Shown here one piece after another: positions 53,993-62,337 of a stretch of 64,000 nucleotides of DNA. Made by a program: the position numbers and the translations under genes. Position 1 is the stretch's first letter; each line of letters begins with the position of its first letter. The notes below the pieces were generated by a model. That model made no database searches. It had not been told where the DNA came from and saw only the letters and a program-made list of their open reading frames with translations. Source of the DNA: Anaerovibrio lipolyticus DSM 3074 (GTDB lineage: Bacteria; Bacillota; Negativicutes; Selenomonadales; Selenomonadaceae); the NCBI RefSeq assembly GCF_900141865.1, contig NZ_FQYW01000009.1:62001-126000 (forward strand), read 5' to 3'.

Positions 53993-54349
53993 TTAAATTA
54001 TGGACTTTGGTTGGGACATTTTTATGGATTTAGGTTGGCAGATTTCCAACCCTTCCATCAGCCAACGAAGCTGCTGTTCAGAAATGCTAATAACCTCATT
54101 TGGGGATTTTGGCCAGCAAAATTTGCCGTTATCCAGGCGTTTATACAGCAGGCTGAAGCCATCACCATCCCAGAAAAGGGCCTTTATGCGGTCTTTGCGC
54201 CGTCCACAGAACATGAATACGTCCTTTGAAAAAGGATCCAGCTTAAAATTTTGCTGAACTATGGCAGCCAGACCGTCAATAGATTTTCGCATATCCGTAT
54301 GGCCGCAAGCAAGGAAAACGTGCTTGGCCGTAATATTCTTGACCAGCAT
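53993..54349 (-). CDS. tnpB: IS66 accessory protein TnpB
   Basis: 118 residues, usual IS66 Orf2 length. Typical text: HTDMRKSIDGLAAIV (about 17-31), FMFCGRRKDRIKAL and WPKSPNEV. It is needed with TnpA and TnpC for IS66 transposition, in an unclear way. The C-terminal SQPKSIKMSQPKSI tail is a small repeat. It starts 3 bp after tnpA ends. Intact but without a working TnpC. Confidence 0.9.
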   Translation of the reverse strand: MLVKNITAKHVFLACGHTDMRKSIDGLAAIVQQNFKLDPFSKDVFMFCGRRKDRIKALFWDGDGFSLLYKRLDNGKFCWPKSPNEVISISEQQLRWLMEGLEICQPKSIKMSQPKSII

Positions 54350-54351
54350 GG

Positions 54352-54696
54352 CTACATTTCCTGCAGAATCTTCAGGACATTTTTCAGGGAAACTCTGCTC
54401 ACATTGCCTTCAACTTCAACTGCAACTCCACCAATATGTATGGTAATTGTGCCCGGATTGGTCGGTGCAGCTACCTCCGTAGGCGAAGGCAACTGTACAA
54501 ACTCGGTTTCTGTAGTTTGGGGCTGAGTAATGTATTCCCTGATTTTTCGCAGCCAATAGTAATAGGCGTGCCAACTGATAATTCTGTCTTCACAAAATTC
54601 AGCTACCGTCATGCCGGATTCCTTGCACTCTTTAATTATTGACTGCCATTGAGCCATGCGGACTCTGGTTCGTATTTCTAACGAATTATCCGCCAA
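54352..54696 (-). CDS. tnpA: IS66 protein TnpA (Orf1)
   Basis: 114 residues from a TTG at 54696 that follows GGAGG by 8 nt. An HTH-like region MAQWQSIIKECKESGMTVAEF (split) is followed by IS66 Orf1 text HAYYYWLRKIREY and VEVEGNVSRVSLKNVLKIL at the C terminus. Intact. Its first 44 residues have a near copy in the fragment at 55110-55241. Confidence 0.88.
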   Translation of the reverse strand: MADNSLEIRTRVRMAQWQSIIKECKESGMTVAEFCEDRIISWHAYYYWLRKIREYITQPQTTETEFVQLPSPTEVAAPTNPGTITIHIGGVAVEVEGNVSRVSLKNVLKILQEM

Positions 54697-54876
54697 AGAA
54701 AACACCTCCAATGTGAAGTTTTCCCGAAGCACGAAGACATTCGGCAAAACTTTAATTTATTGGAGTTATTATCTCACGAGAATGGGCGGGCGGGAATACA
54801 ACCTAATCTTTGACGATTACGCATGAAATACGGCTTAACCTTAAAAATCCCAACTCCGAAAAAGTCGGGAAATTTA

Positions 54877-54900
54877 AAGGCGCAGATTATTCCGCGCCTT
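54877..54900. terminator. Hairpin after the Vsr-like fragment
   Basis: AAGGCGC / GCGCCTT, 10-nt loop, followed by a weak T-run on the minus strand; probably the original terminator of the nuclease gene. Confidence 0.5.
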
Positions 54901-54908
54901 AAATCCAT

Positions 54909-55109
54909 TTACGGCAGATAGCTTTTTATCTCAGCCACCGCCGCCCCTATGTCCTTTTTAATATCACTTTCCCAGAACCGTAGCACAATCCAGCCCTGCT
55001 GGGTCATCTGGTCGTTTACTTCCCTATCCCTTTCTACATTTTATGTGAGTTTTGGCACCCCATATTCTTTATCGATGCCCACTTGCTCCAATGTCTCATG
55101 ATGTCCGTC
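54909..55109 (-). pseudogene. Vsr-like (very short patch repair type) nuclease C-terminal fragment
   Basis: In the same frame as the adjoining tnpA piece: DGHHETLEQVG, PKLT, an in-frame TAA, then NVERDREVNDQMTQQG and WIVLRFWESDIKKD, ending SYLP with a stop at 54909. NVERD plus GW.VL..WE is the C-terminal hallmark of Vsr endonucleases. The catalytic N-terminal half is gone. It suggests a restriction-modification locus was broken here by IS66 activity. Confidence 0.7.
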
Positions 55110-55368
55110 GGCATGCCAACTGATATTTCTGTCCTCACAGAATTCAGCCACGGTCATGCCGGATTCTTTGCACTCTTTAATAATAGATTGCCACTGGGCC
55201 ATGCGGACCTTGGTTCGTATTTTTAACGAATTCTCCGCCAAGTAAAAACCCCTTACTTTTTGAAGTTTTCCCGAAACACGAAAACATTCGGAAAAACTTT
55301 AATTTCTTGGTGTTATTATCCCACAGAGACCGGGCTGGCGGGAATACGACCTATATTTTGACGCTTAC
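55110..55368 (-). mobile_element. Second IS66 element, right-end fragment
   Basis: Holds the upstream region and the first 44 codons of a second, diverged IS66 tnpA (starting at a TTG at 55241, ENSLKIRTKVRMAQWQ). It ends at the inverted repeat complement of GTAAGCGTCAAAATAT (55353-55368). Its end matches the left end of the neighbouring element (52239) over 16 bases, better than that element's own right end does. The rest was deleted at the Vsr junction. Confidence 0.8.
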
Positions 55369-55416
55369 TTTTTTGTGGTATTATTCATTTTTTGCTTTTA
55401 ACAACTTATACGTTTT

Positions 55417-57084
55417 CTACGATTTCATCTTAAGCTTCTTTTTAATCTTGCTATTAATAATAGAATAATACTTATTTTTCGATATATAATTTTTACGATA
55501 AAGATAGTCAAGCATCTTTCGCATTGCCTTTGCTTCAATCTGGCGTATCCGTTCACGTGTAATTCCAAACATATTGCCAATATCTTCTAAAGTTGATTCT
55601 TTATACGAGCCGAACCCAAATCTATTCAAAATTATTTCTCTTTCACGTTGCGTCAAAATGCTCAAAGCATCATGAACCATCTCATTTAACAATGATTCAT
55701 TTATCTCATTTAATTGACTATTATCTACAAATAAACTCTCGTTTTCAGGATTCTTAAGTATTTCTTCCATGCTCTCCGCTGGATATAAAATACCTGCTGT
55801 TCTTTTTGCTTCATCTACATCACAATCAGAATAATTCAACAATAAGTAATACAACTCACCGAAACTGATGTTTTCTACTTCTGACATATCAAATACTTTA
55901 GATACTTGTTTAAGCACCTGTGATATTCGCGTTCCATGATGAACAGGAATCCGAAAATTATAATCATACGGTGCAAGATTACGATTTAATACCTGCCTCA
56001 TCCACATTGAAACATATGATGGAAATAAACCTTCAACAGTATCGCTATGTTTACGAATAGCTGTTATCACACCAATACACGCTTCCTGGAAAGCATCTTC
56101 AACATTAATTCTATATTGATTAGAATGATACAAGGCGCTTTTAACAGCTGAGCGAATGCTCATATCAAAAATTCTCGCAAAAGCCGCCCCTTTAGGATCA
56201 TAATACTTATGAATATCTTTCAAATAATAGTCATACTCGCCTAATCGAGCAGCTTGAATATTTCTTACATAATCAATGATACCCTGCATTCCTGGGCATA
56301 TATCTAACACTTCTTGATAAATGGCTTCGTAATCCAGTTGAGCCATATCAAAGTCAGAATCATCATCTGATTCAAGCCATTGTAAATGACGATTTTCCCA
56401 TCTTCTATGTGTGCCTTGTATTTGCCTGTCTGCAATGACACGTTCCTGAAGATCATTTAATCCTCTTTCCGTATTATCATATAACGCAATAAATGCTCCC
56501 TCAACTTTCATCATATGAAGGATTTCATCTTTCAGATAGGAAAACTTATTATCTGAAATCACAGGCCTTATTTCATCTACAGTGAAAGATGTCTCACTAC
56601 CATATTCATCATATAATTTAAGAACTTGGGAGCTACCTCGAATTCCTTTTTCAAGATAGAATTGAGGCAATGCCTGATTAACTTCAAAAACTCGAACAAA
56701 CAACAGTATGCCACTTTTTCTATCGTTAAAATAATCCAAATATGATTTAACACCCCAAGCAGGCATATATTCTTTACTTAGCTGACGAATAACAGAAGGT
56801 GTAACTTTGAATTCCACTTCAGAATCAATAACTGCAACATAATTACTGCCAGGTACATAATCATTATCTTCAATAGATAATCTAACATCTGTTACACTTC
56901 CATAGTATTTTCCGCTATTGCCTGTGTAGGGGGCAAAATACATGTATTGTCTGAAAAATTCAGGTCTTATGATATTCCTTCCAAACACAGCAATCTGACA
57001 ATACTTATTGTAACGCTTGCCGGCATCCTGCAGTAAAAATATTGTATTTTGATCTTCTCGCAAAGCATATGATACCTGCGCCAC
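55417..57084 (-). CDS. Sigma-70-like protein with long unfamiliar N-terminal half (last gene of the defence-like operon)
   Basis: 555 residues from a GTG at 57084 (GAGGT 7 nt upstream). The C-terminal half is a sigma-70 factor: region 2 about 325-375 (DAFQEACIGVITAIRK with SYVSMWMRQVL), and region 4 about 481-525 (LTQREREIILNRFGFG and TLEDIGNMFGITRERIRQIE), very close to a primary-sigma region 4. The first 230 residues are not sigma-like and I do not recognise them. Separated by only 10 bp from the gene before it and the last of seven collinear genes. It may direct RNA polymerase to the operon itself or to phage-response genes; that is inference. Confidence 0.8.
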   Translation of the reverse strand: MAQVSYALREDQNTIFLLQDAGKRYNKYCQIAVFGRNIIRPEFFRQYMYFAPYTGNSGKYYGSVTDVRLSIEDNDYVPGSNYVAVIDSEVEFKVTPSVIRQLSKEYMPAWGVKSYLDYFNDRKSGILLFVRVFEVNQALPQFYLEKGIRGSSQVLKLYDEYGSETSFTVDEIRPVISDNKFSYLKDEILHMMKVEGAFIALYDNTERGLNDLQERVIADRQIQGTHRRWENRHLQWLESDDDSDFDMAQLDYEAIYQEVLDICPGMQGIIDYVRNIQAARLGEYDYYLKDIHKYYDPKGAAFARIFDMSIRSAVKSALYHSNQYRINVEDAFQEACIGVITAIRKHSDTVEGLFPSYVSMWMRQVLNRNLAPYDYNFRIPVHHGTRISQVLKQVSKVFDMSEVENISFGELYYLLLNYSDCDVDEAKRTAGILYPAESMEEILKNPENESLFVDNSQLNEINESLLNEMVHDALSILTQREREIILNRFGFGSYKESTLEDIGNMFGITRERIRQIEAKAMRKMLDYLYRKNYISKNKYYSIINSKIKKKLKMKS

Positions 57085-57094
57085 AATAATTACC

Positions 57095-57472
57095 TCACAT
57101 ATAGTTATTGATATGGAATAATTTACCGTCCTCTAATAAATCGCCAAGTTGATTTAATCCATAACACATCAAAACTCTGGCAAACTTATATGGAGTATCT
57201 GAGTCTGGATAAAGAGCTTCCATAATTTGGGATATATACTTATCCGGGTCCACAGAACCTATATTATAATGATTCCCCTGCGCATCATATATTCCGTCCA
57301 GTTCACGCAATTTTTCAGAAGAATCGATTTCATCCCAATAATATTTTATAGCATAGGCCATTCCAAACTTTGCAGCGACCAAGGCATCTGGAAATTTTCC
57401 AGTATCCTTCATTTTATTAGCAATTTCAGTAGCTTGTTTTGAAAGAACAAGGTTTGTCATATTTTCAGCCAT
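57095..57472 (-). CDS. 125-residue protein of the defence-like operon (unrecognised)
   Basis: Starts with the ATG at 57472, which has GAGGAGG 6 nt upstream; a GTG at 57487 overlaps the previous stop and is less likely. The N-terminal part (LVLSKQATEIANKMKDTG, FPDALVAAKFGMAYAIKYYW) is helical and faintly recalls the small DNA-binding proteins of DNA-modification operons such as DndE, but this is weak. The rest is acidic. It follows the SMC-like gene directly (11 bp), so a partnership with it is plausible. Confidence 0.75.
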   Translation of the reverse strand: MAENMTNLVLSKQATEIANKMKDTGKFPDALVAAKFGMAYAIKYYWDEIDSSEKLRELDGIYDAQGNHYNIGSVDPDKYISQIMEALYPDSDTPYKFARVLMCYGLNQLGDLLEDGKLFHINNYM

Positions 57473-57483
57473 GCCTATCCTCC

Positions 57484-59478
57484 TCACTTAATTTCAGTGT
57501 GCATAGATGAAACACGCTCAAGCTGATATTCATGAACCAATTTGTTGCCAATCTCATATCTTGCAACTTGGTCATCAATCTCTCCAGTGTACGCCAATAA
57601 CATAGACTGTTCGGCCATTGAAGAAAGAGTCCGGGCTATATTAGCTTTATGTGTTGGATCCAAACGACCAAATGGCGAGTCCATAATAATAGGTCCACGA
57701 AGTGGAGCATTCATGTGAAGTGCCCCAATAAGAGATAAAGCAACAACATGTTCATATCCTGATGATCTACCAGGCACCTTACGACCAGATCTGTGGATAA
57801 TTTCCAACCCATAATTGTCATTTATCTTGAGACCAACATAGTCTTTATCACCGGTCAATTTTACAAACAGTTCAATCGCATCTTTTTCGACATTCTGCTT
57901 AAGCCTTTCTCGATACAAGGCTTTACTCTTTTCAAATATTTTATAAACATGCTCACACAGCTCATATCTACGACTCGCAGCGCGATAGTCATCTCCACCA
58001 GCCATTTTATCTATAGTGGCTGCAACTTTCTCCTTATTTGCCTTCAAGGCGTTCAGCTTCGTTGTTTCATTCTCGATCCCTCGTCTCACTTCACGGAGTG
58101 TCTGTTCAACATCAGAATACGCCTTGGATATGCTCAATACATCAGATTCTTCAGCATCTTCACCGTAACGCTCAATATTCTCCCGAAGCTCTTCAATCTC
58201 TTGCTTGTACTGACCAATATTCAGTTCAAGAGAATCTATTCTTTCTTCAATAGCGGCAACTTTGAACCGTGCATCTTCTGTGCCTTCAGAAAGACGTTTT
58301 AAGGCCCCGATTTGTGCTTGAAACTCGAAAAGGCTCTGTCTTTCTGCTTCAGAGAGGCCTGCATATTCATTAGTTGATTCTTTGATACGCTCACGCAAAT
58401 GCTGGATAATATCGTCAGATACGTCCTGTCCACACACTGGGCATACCCGGTCACTGATTGCTTTTTTCATTTCTATAATGAATTTCTCAGCAACCGTCTT
58501 CCTTTGCCGCTTAGATTCAAGAACACTAGCCTTCTTTTCAATAGATTCACAAATACCACGCACGGTATTAAGTAACATACCGCGCCACGCTCCCCGCATA
58601 AGTTCACGGATATTTGCTTTAACTTCTTCTAACTCATCTTCAGCTTTCTTCTTGTTTTTTTCCGCCTTATCACGTTCAACTATCCAATTACGCAATTTTT
58701 CTGTATCGTGCATACGCCCTTCAAGAGCATTTTTTTTACGAATAAGTTCACTCTGTTCTGACTGTTTTTCCCTGATAATATTTTGATGTTCATCGATATT
58801 TGCCGTCAAGGTATCCATCTCTTGACCAAGCTGTGTTGTTTTGCCATCATCACGTGCTGCACGAGATTTTTGCTTTTCATATTTAGACAGACATTCTTCA
58901 ATATCAACCACACCATTTTGGAGAACAGGCACCCCCAGTATCTTCTCAATAGAAGTCTTAATATGATCCCCCTCTGATGTATTAGTTTCAAGCAGTTCTT
59001 CATACTCTTGAAGCAACTCTGCATCAAATAAGAAAAACCGTGCAACTTGCTCAGGCATAATCATGTTCAATTCATGCTCTCTGCCTTCAGGAGATAAAAT
59101 AGAGCCATTCTTATTTAACGACAAAATCTTTTCATAATCTTCTTCACCAGAAGGTTTCGTAACCCCTTCACGTAAAGCAAGTTCCCTTGTTAGTCTATAT
59201 GTATCATTATCATTGGTCATATCTAATACAACAGAAAAACCATACCTACCTTCTGCCATTGCTTCAGTATTACTCATCTCGCTTAGGCTCTTAAGAACAC
59301 CGTTTCGTCGCTGTATAACGCCAAATAGTGCATACCGAAATGCATTAAGCAATGTAGTCTTACCACGTCCATTGTTTCCCCAAAAAATAGTTACACCGGA
59401 TTTATCCGTAAAGTCAATAGTTTGTTCGCCTTTATACGGGCCAAAATCCCGAAGCGTCATTTTACGAAAATGTAACAT
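57484..59478 (-). CDS. Rad50/DndD-like SMC-type ATPase
   Basis: 664 residues from the ATG at 59478 (GGAGG 6 nt upstream). Walker A FWGNNGRGKTTLL (about 32-44) follows an N-terminal strand LRDFGPYKG. Two long coiled coils (about 190-330 and 370-520) flank a hook with CPVCGQDV (about 346). An ABC signature-like GRSSGYEHVVALS and Walker B PIIMDSPFGRLDPTH (about 595) close the protein. DndD, Rad50 and other defence ATPases share this plan; they bind DNA ends and drive partner nucleases. No other Dnd gene is present, so it is not a standard Dnd system. Confidence 0.9.
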   Translation of the reverse strand: MLHFRKMTLRDFGPYKGEQTIDFTDKSGVTIFWGNNGRGKTTLLNAFRYALFGVIQRRNGVLKSLSEMSNTEAMAEGRYGFSVVLDMTNDNDTYRLTRELALREGVTKPSGEEDYEKILSLNKNGSILSPEGREHELNMIMPEQVARFFLFDAELLQEYEELLETNTSEGDHIKTSIEKILGVPVLQNGVVDIEECLSKYEKQKSRAARDDGKTTQLGQEMDTLTANIDEHQNIIREKQSEQSELIRKKNALEGRMHDTEKLRNWIVERDKAEKNKKKAEDELEEVKANIRELMRGAWRGMLLNTVRGICESIEKKASVLESKRQRKTVAEKFIIEMKKAISDRVCPVCGQDVSDDIIQHLRERIKESTNEYAGLSEAERQSLFEFQAQIGALKRLSEGTEDARFKVAAIEERIDSLELNIGQYKQEIEELRENIERYGEDAEESDVLSISKAYSDVEQTLREVRRGIENETTKLNALKANKEKVAATIDKMAGGDDYRAASRRYELCEHVYKIFEKSKALYRERLKQNVEKDAIELFVKLTGDKDYVGLKINDNYGLEIIHRSGRKVPGRSSGYEHVVALSLIGALHMNAPLRGPIIMDSPFGRLDPTHKANIARTLSSMAEQSMLLAYTGEIDDQVARYEIGNKLVHEYQLERVSSMHTEIK

Positions 59479-59491
59479 ATTACGCCTCCAT

Positions 59492-59683
59492 TCAACCAAT
59501 CTTATTAACATACTCTGCAATTACTTGCATCGTACCCGTTCTTGCTTTATTCCTGTCATCTTGATTGTCATACTGCGACAATGCTATTTTTTCTACCATT
59601 TCCTTTGGAACATCCGGAAACTCTTTTGAACGAATTTCCTCCAAAACAGCAAGCAATTCATTCAAATTCTGTCTCGCCGTCAT
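59492..59683 (-). CDS. 63-residue protein of the defence-like operon (unrecognised)
   Basis: Starts with the ATG at 59683 (GGAGG 8 nt upstream), overlapping the end of the helicase gene by 26 bp, and ends 13 bp before the ATPase. Residues: TARQNLNELLAVLEEI, then FPDVPKEMVEKIALSQYDNQDDR; one long helix and a charged loop. Its overlap with both neighbours suggests coupled translation and a stable complex with the ATPase or helicase. Confidence 0.7.
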   Translation of the reverse strand: MTARQNLNELLAVLEEIRSKEFPDVPKEMVEKIALSQYDNQDDRNKARTGTMQVIAEYVNKIG

Positions 59684-61802
59684 CTTCAAGACCTCCATCC
59701 TTTATATCCTGATAATTAATACCATACCGTCTTGCAATAATACGTAAATCAGACACACAAGAAGGGTTTTCAGCCCATTCTCCAAATTGAATAGCACGTG
59801 ATAATTCAGCCAACACTATCGAACTATCAGTATCATCTTCTGTACCACATGATTGCTCTGGTACAACAATAGCATCATATAGCTGAGCAAAATGTTTTCC
59901 TGGATATCTACGCAAAATTCTTCCCCGACGCTGAATAAATTCTCTCGGATTTTTAGAAGAAGCTAGTATTAATGCATGTGTAGTTGATGGAATATCCACG
60001 CCTTCATCCAAGCAGCGAATCGAAACAAGAACTCCACCATATTTTCCAAAATAATTTAGTGTCTCATCTCTATCACCACTCATATCAGAGTGATATTCAT
60101 ATGCATCATATCCGTTCTTCAATAAGAGAGAAAGTACCGTACCTAGTTGTCCTTGATTATCACAATATACAATCCATTTCTGATTCTTTTTGTAGTATTT
60201 TTTTACAACATCAAGGGCCAGCGATATTTTATTCTTAGCCTGCTTCACAATTCTTGCTCTGGCAAGTAGTTTCATTTGAAGCCTTGAATTAGATGCGATG
60301 ATACTACTGATCGACTCACCCTTCTTCTTATACATGGCAATCATTCGACGAATTTCTTTAGTGAAAGCATTCCAATCGTCTTGCTCCTCAGATGTTAAAT
60401 GTACCTGAAGTGGATGATAGTAGTATTTGGTTAAGACTCCAGACTTAATTGCATCCTCAAGAGAGAATACCGGAGGAACCACACCACCAAAATAATCAAA
60501 AATTGCTGATGTACCAACAGGGTCACCATACCGTACCGGTGTTGCAGAAAGTCCGAGTCTTTCACCAGCATCAATACGTAAAGTATTTTTTCTGGCAGGG
60601 CTTCCAATACGATGAACTTCATCGGCAACAAGAAGTAAATGCGTACCTGACACAACACTCTGAACAAACTGATTGCTACACGCAGTATCCATAATAGCAA
60701 TAGTCACCTTATTCTCTCCATTACTCGGTCTTGTCCATAATTGCAAGGTATTATCACACTTCCAAGAGTTAAACCCATCTCCACACATCAGAAATCGAAT
60801 AGGAATATCCTTAATTGCAATCTCTATTTCGTTTTTCCATTGACGTAAAAGTTCCTTAGATGGAACAAGAACCAACACGGTTTTCCCCCTATCTAAAGCA
60901 TCTCTGATAGCACAGATAGCTGTAAAGGTTTTTCCACTCCCAGTAGCATGTTCCAAAATACCTCTACGTCCATTTTTTACCCAGTTTTCCAGAGCGGTTA
61001 GTTGATGTTCGCGTGGAACCCTTGATGAATTTCGTTTATTTGGAGACCACTTCTTTGCCAAAGAAACTGATGTAGATATTTCCTTAACCAATGTTCGCCA
61101 ATCATATCCATTACTTTTTTCAATGAGACTTTTTTGTACTGCTTCAGGAAAATCGTACACCAGAACATTACTTTCTGTTTTGCTCCATAACCGATTAAAA
61201 TAATTCACAGCACTTTCCAAACGCTGAGAATCACGCCAATCGGCCCAGCTTGGAAACACATCGATGGATTCGAGATTACCTCCATCAGACAACCCTTGAA
61301 ATGTTTCGTTCATTGATCCGCGAAAACCAACTGCATTACCGGATCTATCGAAAAAAACACCCACTTTATCATGAAACAGTCTTTCCAAATCAGGTTCCAT
61401 ACCACTTTCAGGAACAGCAACCTTTACATCGATTATTCCTTCAGCAACTAAACAAGCCAACGCTCGAGATGGCTTCGATAAACGCTCTACCGCAAACAAT
61501 TCTTTCAACTCTCTTGAAAGAGCCTCCTTTACCATTTCATCATTTACCGCAGAGTAACCTTCTGTCATTGCCTCTTTATCTGCATCAGAAATGATAGGAG
61601 AACAAATTAGTCTAATTTTTCCACCATTATCCACAAACTCTTGAAGTGCTGACCATGCAAGAATATAAATCGTACTGCCGAAATATCCCGAAATTCGATC
61701 ATATCGACAAGAACTACGCATAGCTGGAAGATAGAAATCCTCAGCTATATTATGGTCACTTTTATTATAATCAGGCCTAAAATCATGTTCCGTTAATTCC
61801 AT
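59658..61802 (-). CDS. PLD-nuclease / SF2 helicase fusion
   Basis: 714 residues. The N-terminal phospholipase-D-type domain (about 20-200) has RISGYFGS and an HxK half-motif HDKVGVFFD (about 145-153) with GFRGSMNET, so a nuclease is likely. The SF2 helicase: Walker A EHATGSGKTFTA (about 284-295), VADEVHRIG (about 394), LGLSATPVR (about 418) and QRRGRILRRYPG (about 627). Fusions of this plan occur in restriction-like systems. It overlaps the gene before it by 20 bp and the one after by 26 bp. Confidence 0.9.
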   Translation of the reverse strand: MELTEHDFRPDYNKSDHNIAEDFYLPAMRSSCRYDRISGYFGSTIYILAWSALQEFVDNGGKIRLICSPIISDADKEAMTEGYSAVNDEMVKEALSRELKELFAVERLSKPSRALACLVAEGIIDVKVAVPESGMEPDLERLFHDKVGVFFDRSGNAVGFRGSMNETFQGLSDGGNLESIDVFPSWADWRDSQRLESAVNYFNRLWSKTESNVLVYDFPEAVQKSLIEKSNGYDWRTLVKEISTSVSLAKKWSPNKRNSSRVPREHQLTALENWVKNGRRGILEHATGSGKTFTAICAIRDALDRGKTVLVLVPSKELLRQWKNEIEIAIKDIPIRFLMCGDGFNSWKCDNTLQLWTRPSNGENKVTIAIMDTACSNQFVQSVVSGTHLLLVADEVHRIGSPARKNTLRIDAGERLGLSATPVRYGDPVGTSAIFDYFGGVVPPVFSLEDAIKSGVLTKYYYHPLQVHLTSEEQDDWNAFTKEIRRMIAMYKKKGESISSIIASNSRLQMKLLARARIVKQAKNKISLALDVVKKYYKKNQKWIVYCDNQGQLGTVLSLLLKNGYDAYEYHSDMSGDRDETLNYFGKYGGVLVSIRCLDEGVDIPSTTHALILASSKNPREFIQRRGRILRRYPGKHFAQLYDAIVVPEQSCGTEDDTDSSIVLAELSRAIQFGEWAENPSCVSDLRIIARRYGINYQDIKDGGLEDDGETEFE

Positions 61803-62337
61803 GTTCTGCCCTCTCTAACATCACAGCTAGGTCAATATTGAACCGTTCTATCAAAGCATCTAATAAATACTGTCGTTGAGAAATAACAAGTATTTCTTTA
61901 TTATGTTTCTGACATACATACACATTCTTTTCAAGTGCAGGCAACATTTGTCTAAGATAAACCTGTATATTGGCTGAATAGGCAAATTCCATATGTTTAT
62001 CAAGTTCAAATAACACCCAGATACCACTTAAAACATCAATGAATGGTGCTGCATAACCAACAATTAGAACAGTACCAATATCCGATGTATCAAATCGACC
62101 ACGCTCACCTCTTTTTTGTCCATCGAGAATTAATTGAACTTTAAACTCATCAATGGACCGTCCCCCAGGCGGTGCAGTGCAATTGAAAATATATGCTTTT
62201 ATATCTCGATTAAAGGGATATTTTAAATGAAGCCTCAGTGGCTTCCTTCCATTATCCATAACTGCATCTGCATAAACACCGATATCTTGCAAAAACAAAC
62301 TATGCAGTTCCTTCTGTGTCAATCGTGTGCTAGTCAT
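61783..62337 (-). CDS. Methylase-associated protein, probable restriction component
   Basis: 184 residues from the ATG at 62337, which overlaps the methyltransferase stop by 8 bp; a longer frame from 62406 has no ribosome site. Text such as APPGGRSIDEFKVQL, GQKRGERGRFDTSD and VLIVGYAAPFIDVLSGIWVLFE resembles, from memory, a small domain found beside DNA methylases (methylase-associated X1). I cannot confirm that, and no PD-(D/E)xK core is certain. By position it is a partner of the methyltransferase, either a specificity or a nuclease subunit. Confidence 0.65.
   Translation of the reverse strand: MTSTRLTQKELHSLFLQDIGVYADAVMDNGRKPLRLHLKYPFNRDIKAYIFNCTAPPGGRSIDEFKVQLILDGQKRGERGRFDTSDIGTVLIVGYAAPFIDVLSGIWVLFELDKHMEFAYSANIQVYLRQMLPALEKNVYVCQKHNKEILVISQRQYLLDALIERFNIDLAVMLERAEHGINGT

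Larger units (their letters stand above)
52239..54820 (-). mobile_element. IS66-family insertion sequence (decayed)
   Basis: Contains tnpA, tnpB and a broken tnpC in the usual order. The left end starts GTAAGCGTCAAAATAT (52239-52254); the right end is the complement of GTAATCGTCAAAGATT (54805-54820). No 8-bp target duplication flanks it (TTTTCTTC on the left, GCATGAAA on the right), so flanks were rearranged after insertion. Transposase genes are damaged, so it cannot move on its own. Confidence 0.85.

Noticed and set aside
52231-54828. Target-site duplication of the IS66 element
   Set aside because: Flanking octamers TTTTCTTC and GCATGAAA differ, and the outer flank after 55368 (TTTTTTGT) does not match either.
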